Of a stretch of 8,076 nucleotides of DNA, positions 4,569-8,076 are shown in pieces. Each line of letters opens with the position of its first letter. Position 1 is the first letter of the stretch. Both the position numbers and the translations under genes were made by a program. Source of the DNA: Pseudomonadota bacterium (GTDB lineage Bacteria > Pseudomonadota > Gammaproteobacteria > Burkholderiales > Gallionellaceae); NCBI GenBank assembly GCA_021847165.1, contig JAJZUH010000088.1, positions 1 through 8,076 of the forward strand, written 5' to 3'. The notes beneath the pieces were generated by a model, which worked only from the letters and a program-made list of their open reading frames with translations, had not been told where the DNA came from and made no database searches.

Positions 4569-6320
4569 ATGACCAATATTCAACTCTATCTGCGCCTGAT
4601 GGGCTATGTACGTCCCTATTGGCGGGCGTTCGCGGTCTCGATACTGGGTATGGCGCTGGCGGCCGCCACAGAGCCTCTGCTGCCGGCGTTACTGAAGCCC
4701 TTCCTCGATGGCACGTTTGTGCAGAAAGACGATCTGGTAATGCGCTGGGCGCCAGTGTTGATCCTGCTGATCTTTTTCGTGCGCGGCATTGCCGGTTTTT
4801 TCGGCTCATACGCAATTCACTGGGTGGGTAACAAGCTGGTGATGGATCTGCGCGCAGAGATGTTCGGCAAGTTGCTTGCATTGCCTACGCGCTTCTATGA
4901 CGACCACGCCACCGGTTCCCTGATCTCCAAGCTCACTTACGATGTGACCCAGGTGACTGCCGCAGCGACCAGTGTGGTCACGATCACGGTGCGCGATTCC
5001 ATCATCATCGTCGGCCTGCTTGCGTGGCTGTTCTATCTTGACTGGAAGTTGACGCTGCTGTCGCTGCTGGTGGCCCCCGTGGTGGCCTGGGTCATCAGTA
5101 CCATTAATCGCCGTCTGCGTTCTTCCAGCCGCGACTCGCAACGGGCAATGGGCAGCATCACCCAAGTGATCGAGGAAAGTGTCACCGCGCACAAGGTGGT
5201 CAAGCTCTTCGGCGGACAAAGCTATGAGTCGGGGCGCTTTGCGGTCGAGATCAACGGGGTACGTCGACACATGATGCGCCAAGCCGCCGCCGCGCTGGCC
5301 AACGTGCCCATCGTGCAGATGGTCGCGGCGATCGCGCTGGCCGTCATTGTCTATCTTGCTACCATGCAGGCCAAGAGCGATGCCACCACGGTAGGTGGCT
5401 TCCTTTCGTTTGTCACGGCCATGCTGATGTTGACGGCGCCATTGAAGCGGCTCACCAGCGTGAGCGAATTCACGCAGCGAGGATTGGCGGCAGCCGAAAG
5501 CATATTCGAGCTGCTCGACAGCCCGAGCGAAGTCGATGCCGGCAAGACGGAGATCGGGCGTGCCACAGGCCACCTTGTTTTCGAGCACCTGGATTTTTCT
5601 TACCATGATGACGGGCGCCTGGCGCTGGAAGATATCTGCCTCGATATCCCCGCTGGCCAGTCCGTGGCGCTGGTGGGGGCATCAGGCAGCGGCAAGAGTA
5701 CGCTGGCCAATCTGGTGCCGCGTTTCTACACCCCGACCCGGGGGCGCATCACGTTGGACGGGCACGACATCCATGAGCTGTCGCTGGCCAGCCTGCGAAC
5801 CAATATTGCGCTGGTCAGTCAGGAGGTGGTGTTGTTCAACGATACCGTCGCCGCCAACATCGGCTATGGACAGATGCGCGAAGTGCCGGAATCCGAGATC
5901 ATTGCAGCGGCAACGGCGGCACATGCCATGGAATTCATCCGCGAGATGCCGCAGGGGCTGGAAACGCTGGTGGGAGAGAAGGGCGTGCGGCTATCGGGCG
6001 GGCAGCGCCAGCGCATCGCCATCGCAAGAGCCATACTCAAGAACGCGCCCATCCTCATCCTCGACGAAGCCACATCGGCGCTGGACAGCGAATCCGAGCG
6101 CCATGTGCAGGCGGCGCTGGAAACCCTGATGCAGGGGCGCACCACACTGGTCATCGCGCACCGCCTTTCCACCATTGAAAAGGCAGACCGGATCGTGGTG
6201 CTGCAAAAAGGCCGCGTCGTCGAAATCGGAACGCATGCAGAGCTGCTGGCAAAAGGGGGCGTGTATGCGCAGTTGCACCGCATTCAGTTCGCTACCGCAG
6301 CGATGTTGGAGGACGCCTGA
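4569..6320 (+). CDS. msbA: Lipid A/phospholipid ABC exporter MsbA
   Basis: A half-transporter (583 residues, the normal 580-600) that dimerises in the inner membrane and flips lipid A-core from the cytoplasmic to the periplasmic leaflet. The N-terminal membrane domain (about residues 15-300) shows long hydrophobic helices (22-40, 61-80, 134-156, 160-178, 248-265, 275-290). The ATPase domain (about 336-575) carries Walker A GASGSGKST (370-378), Q-loop Gln418 in LVSQEVVLF, signature LSGGQRQR (475-482), Walker B ILILDEATSALD (495-506) and switch His531. Features such as ALPTRFYDDHATGSLISKLTYD (first 20 residues 104-123) support MsbA over a peptide or toxin exporter. The ATG at 4569 has only a weak ribosome site. 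The usual partner lpxK or waaA is not adjacent here. The stop meets a convergent hemerythrin gene six bases further on. Confidence 0.92.
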   Translation: MTNIQLYLRLMGYVRPYWRAFAVSILGMALAAATEPLLPALLKPFLDGTFVQKDDLVMRWAPVLILLIFFVRGIAGFFGSYAIHWVGNKLVMDLRAEMFGKLLALPTRFYDDHATGSLISKLTYDVTQVTAAATSVVTITVRDSIIIVGLLAWLFYLDWKLTLLSLLVAPVVAWVISTINRRLRSSSRDSQRAMGSITQVIEESVTAHKVVKLFGGQSYESGRFAVEINGVRRHMMRQAAAALANVPIVQMVAAIALAVIVYLATMQAKSDATTVGGFLSFVTAMLMLTAPLKRLTSVSEFTQRGLAAAESIFELLDSPSEVDAGKTEIGRATGHLVFEHLDFSYHDDGRLALEDICLDIPAGQSVALVGASGSGKSTLANLVPRFYTPTRGRITLDGHDIHELSLASLRTNIALVSQEVVLFNDTVAANIGYGQMREVPESEIIAAATAAHAMEFIREMPQGLETLVGEKGVRLSGGQRQRIAIARAILKNAPILILDEATSALDSESERHVQAALETLMQGRTTLVIAHRLSTIEKADRIVVLQKGRVVEIGTHAELLAKGGVYAQLHRIQFATAAMLEDA

Positions 6321-6331
6321 TCAGAATCAGG
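6316..6331. repeat. Small hairpin spanning two convergent stop codons
   Basis: CCTGAT-CAGA-ATCAGG: a perfect six-base-pair stem with a four-base loop that contains the msbA TGA (6318-6320) and the hemerythrin TGA (minus strand, 6329-6327). There is no T-run on either strand, so it is at best a weak two-way terminator or 3'-end stabiliser. Confidence 0.4.
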
Positions 6332-6830
6332 CGGCTTTCCACACCTCCCACCATTTTTTCGAGTTCGACATCAGGGCAAATTCTGCACTTGCTTCGCGTT
6401 CCCACGCTGCAACGGAGAAGCCAGCCTGCTGTAGTGCCTGGCTGTATTTGGTATCCACGCCCTGGATGTGCTCTTTGAGCCAGGTTTTCAGGAAGCTCAG
6501 CATCTCGAAATAAATCGGTTTCTCTTCGAGCAGGTGTTTCTTGCAGAGCTGATCCAGCTGTTCCAGCAGCTTCTTGTGTTCGTGTTTGTGCGCTTCGAAG
6601 TCTATGTATTTTGCGTCCCGCATCAGTCGTTCTTCCAGTGTGAAATGCGTCTGTGTATAACTCATCAATGCATCCAGTATGCCCGCGATGACTTTATCGC
6701 CTTCACGTTTGGATACGGCGACGAACAGGCGATTGAGGATGTTAACCAGCTCCTGATGTTGATCGTCGATAGTTTTGATGTTGACACTGTAGGCGGGAGA
6801 CCATTTGAAAAAGACTTCATCAGCTGACAT
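6327..6830 (-). CDS. Bacteriohemerythrin (non-haem di-iron oxygen-binding protein)
   Basis: A cytoplasmic four-helix-bundle protein that binds oxygen at a di-iron centre; bacterial members store, carry or sense oxygen. The ATG at 6830 (167 residues) is chosen because GGAGGT lies at 6840-6835, four bases upstream; a TTG at 6842 overlaps that site. All seven iron ligands are present: His25 (DDQH), His62 and Glu66 (HFTLEE), His81 and His85 (HKHEH), His121 and Asp126 (HIQGVD). There is no fused sensory domain. The protein is about 30 residues longer than the 130-135 of the minimal family: the tail after residue 135 is rich in Trp (143, 160, 161, 164) and ends in a basic-aromatic helix-like segment. 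It is convergent with msbA, with six bases between stop codons. No good promoter was found upstream. Confidence 0.93.
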   Translation of the reverse strand: MSADEVFFKWSPAYSVNIKTIDDQHQELVNILNRLFVAVSKREGDKVIAGILDALMSYTQTHFTLEERLMRDAKYIDFEAHKHEHKKLLEQLDQLCKKHLLEEKPIYFEMLSFLKTWLKEHIQGVDTKYSQALQQAGFSVAAWEREASAEFALMSNSKKWWEVWKAA

Positions 6831-6842
6831 AGCTACCTCCAA

Positions 6843-7108
6843 GAAATCACTTCGCAGTTATAAAAAAATCCATTGAATTTGCACCTTGCTACCGGCAAGC
6901 ATTTTCTTGCTGCCCTGGCAAATAGGCCTGTCTTGAAAATGGCAATACAAGCTTACAGCGCAAAGGGTGATTTGCAACAGGCCGTTAATCTGCTACCGAG
7001 ATGGGGACGAACGGTTTGTCGACAGATTCCCATGTGCCCATCTTCTGGCTGCATATCTCCGGATTGGAATATCCTCATCCCGGAAATCGAATAAAGTCGT
7101 GTTAATCT
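6843..7108. other. Intergenic region without a supported gene
   Basis: Bases between the hemerythrin start and the peroxiredoxin promoter. A plus-strand open frame at 6873-7094 (73 codons) has no ribosome site, irregular composition and no recognisable domain, so it is not called. An imperfect inverted repeat AGATGGG (6999-7005) / CCCATCT (7037-7043) with a 31-base loop is the only structure seen. TATAAC (minus strand, 6862-6857) could be a -10 box for hemerythrin, but no -35 box fits. Confidence 0.5.
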
Positions 7109-7133
7109 CCAGCAGTTCAGTTGACACTGCTGG
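7109..7133. promoter_or_regulatory. Perfect dyad over the peroxiredoxin -35 box, possible operator
   Basis: CCAGCAGT (7109-7116), nine bases, ACTGCTGG (7126-7133): perfect eight-base arms with centres 17 bases apart, about one and a half helical turns. The -35 box TTGACA (7121-7126) lies inside it. The form suits a dimeric regulator, but it does not match the OxyR motif I know. Confidence 0.5.
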
Positions 7134-7148
7134 CATATCTGGTAAATT
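7121..7148 (+). promoter_or_regulatory. Sigma70-type promoter of the peroxiredoxin gene
   Basis: TTGACA (7121-7126, perfect), a 16-base spacer and TAAATT (7143-7148, four of six). Transcription would begin near 7155, giving a leader of about 60 bases with AGGAG at 7206-7210, six bases before the ATG. The perfect -35 box and its place before an isolated gene support it. Confidence 0.6.
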
Positions 7149-7216
7149 TCATACCCTAGCGATTCAGTCAAGAAAAGCCCCGCCCACTTCCCCCAACCAT
7201 CATTTAGGAGATCATC

Positions 7217-7819
7217 ATGGCAGTACTCGTAGGCAAGCAAGCTCCCGATTTCAACGCCGTTGCCGTCATGGGCAACAATGAAATAAACGAAACCTTCAAT
7301 TTGAAGAAGCAGATTGCCGGCAAATATGCCGTGGTCTATTTTTACCCGCTGGATTTCACTTTCGTGTGCCCATCCGAAATCATTGCGTTCGATCACCGTC
7401 TGGAAGAATTCAAGAAGCGCAACGTGGAAGTGATCGGTGTTTCCATCGATTCCCATTTCACCCACCTCGCCTGGAAGAACACGCCGGTGGAAAAGGGAGG
7501 CATCGGCCAGGTGCGCTACACGCTGGTTGCCGACATCAAACACGAAATCTGCAAGGCATATGACGTGGAAGCGGAAGGCGGCGTCGCTTATCGCGGCTCT
7601 TTCCTGATCGACCGCGCCGGTGTGGTGCAGCACCAGGTGGTGAATAACCTGCCGCTGGGCCGCAATATCGACGAAATGCTGCGCATGGTGGATGCGCTGC
7701 AGTTCACCGAAGAGCACGGCGAGGTCTGCCCTGCCGGATGGAGCAAGGGCAAGGCCGGCATGAATGCCTCGCCGGATGGTGTGGCAAAGTATCTGGCTTC
7801 GCACGCCAAGGAACTGTAA
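7217..7819 (+). CDS. Typical 2-Cys peroxiredoxin (AhpC/TSA, Prx1 type)
   Basis: A cytoplasmic thiol peroxidase that reduces hydrogen peroxide, organic peroxides and peroxynitrite. 200 residues, normal length. Seen: PLDFTFVCPSE with peroxidatic Cys51 and active-site Pro44 and Thr48, Arg126 in YRGSFLID, and resolving Cys171 in GEVCPAGW, which defines the typical two-Cys class working as an obligate dimer. GGIG is present at 94-97, but the C-terminal YF motif linked with over-oxidation sensitivity is not, so a robust enzyme is expected (inference). No AhpF or thioredoxin reductase gene is nearby, so the reductant is unknown; thioredoxin is the usual one. AGGAG lies six bases before the ATG. The gene stands alone between its own promoter and a strong terminator. 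Confidence 0.95.
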   Translation: MAVLVGKQAPDFNAVAVMGNNEINETFNLKKQIAGKYAVVYFYPLDFTFVCPSEIIAFDHRLEEFKKRNVEVIGVSIDSHFTHLAWKNTPVEKGGIGQVRYTLVADIKHEICKAYDVEAEGGVAYRGSFLIDRAGVVQHQVVNNLPLGRNIDEMLRMVDALQFTEEHGEVCPAGWSKGKAGMNASPDGVAKYLASHAKEL

Positions 7820-7840
7820 GCTACTTCGGTTCGATGCAAC

Positions 7841-7867
7841 AAAAAAGGCTCCTGCGGGAGCCTTTTT
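7841..7867. terminator. Two-way factor-independent terminator
   Basis: AAAAAA-GGCTCC-TGCG-GGAGCC-TTTTT: six GC-rich pairs (7847-7852 with 7857-7862), extended by A-T pairs, with a four-base loop. Plus strand: ends the peroxiredoxin transcript 21 bases after its stop. Minus strand: six Ts follow the stem, so it also suits the convergent Smr gene, whose stop is at 7915. Confidence 0.9.
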
Positions 7868-7914
7868 GTTATCTGGTCGCAACGAATCTCGAGGTCGTGA
7901 GAGAGGTGTGCGGT

Positions 7915-8076
7915 CTAATTGCTTTTTAGCAGCACCCACACCGCACCGCCGCCCCCCGCATGTTGCGGCGCCTCGCAAAAGGCCAGCACGTGCGGATGTT
8001 GTGCCAGCCAGTGGCGGGTGTGGACCTTCAGGATTCCATCGCGTCCCTCGCTACGCCAGCCTTTGCCATGTATCAC
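7915..8076 (-). CDS. Smr-domain protein, C-terminal part only
   Basis: The last 53 residues of a minus-strand gene whose start lies past the right edge. The reading VIHGKGWRSEGRDGILK, then VHTRHWLAQHPHVLAF and GGGGAVWVLL near the end, is the second half of an Smr domain (the MutS2 C-terminal fold): the HGKG loop, a long helix with Leu-Lys, a W-L-x-x-x-P-x-V strand and the glycine-rich final strand. Smr proteins bind or nick branched DNA, or act as ribosome-linked RNA endonucleases; which applies here is unknown. The missing N-terminal part decides whether this is a short stand-alone Smr protein (likely for proteobacteria) or MutS2. The TAG stop is 48 bases from the two-way terminator. Confidence 0.85.
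   Translation of the reverse strand: MIHGKGWRSEGRDGILKVHTRHWLAQHPHVLAFCEAPQHAGGGGAVWVLLKSN

Noticed and set aside
4806..5606. 266-codon minus-strand open frame opposite msbA
   Set aside because: Shadow of msbA; His-, Arg- and Gln-rich reading without a recognisable family.
6873..7094. 73-codon plus-strand open frame before the peroxiredoxin promoter
   Set aside because: No ribosome site, no domain and no coding-like composition in its second half.
6953..7978. 341-codon minus-strand open frame across the peroxiredoxin gene
   Set aside because: Antisense shadow of a clear peroxiredoxin; it also crosses a strong terminator, and its reading has no domain.

Overview
The window looks like an ordinary stretch of a betaproteobacterial chromosome. 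Gene content and order point to a Nitrosomonadales/Gallionellaceae-like organism. This is inference from the Gram-negative MsbA, the zapB-zapA-6S RNA order, a BtuM-type corrinoid carrier and overall GC-rich codon use; no marker gene fixes the taxon. There is no mobile element, CRISPR array, tRNA or rRNA.

Layout. Positions 1-2334 (+) hold the 3' part of a branched-chain amino acid (Liv/HAAT) ABC importer operon: livM (cut by the window's left edge), livG and livF, with overlapping reading frames. Positions 2441-3645 (-) hold, in transcription order, a zapB-like coiled-coil gene, zapA, the 6S RNA gene, a factor-independent terminator and an EVE-domain protein gene. A good sigma70-type promoter sits at 3652-3681, so close to the zapB start codon that the mRNA may be leaderless. 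Positions 3682-3944 form an intergenic region with a short direct repeat, a hairpin and an unexplained open reading stretch. Positions 3945-6320 (+) hold a six-helix membrane protein resembling the solitary vitamin B12 S-component BtuM, then msbA, the lipid A/lipid flippase. Convergent to msbA is a bacteriohemerythrin gene (6327-6830, -). A 386-base gap leads to a typical 2-Cys peroxiredoxin (7217-7819, +) with a recognisable promoter overlapped by a perfect dyad. A two-way terminator (7841-7867) separates it from the C-terminal end of an Smr-domain protein (7915-8076, -), which runs off the right edge.

How the parts fit. LivMGF is the membrane and ATPase part of a leucine/isoleucine/valine-type importer. 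ZapB and ZapA are division-ring factors; 6S RNA, which inhibits sigma70 RNA polymerase, begins 4 bases after the zapA stop codon, as in the enterobacterial zapA-ssrS arrangement. BtuM and MsbA may share a transcript, but no functional link between them is evident. Hemerythrin and peroxiredoxin are separate oxygen- and peroxide-related functions on opposite strands.

I found no clearly new multi-gene system. The points most worth checking are the BtuM-like protein without a visible B12 riboswitch or ECF genes, the possible leaderless zapB transcript, the terminator in the leader of the EVE gene, and the dyad over the peroxiredoxin promoter.
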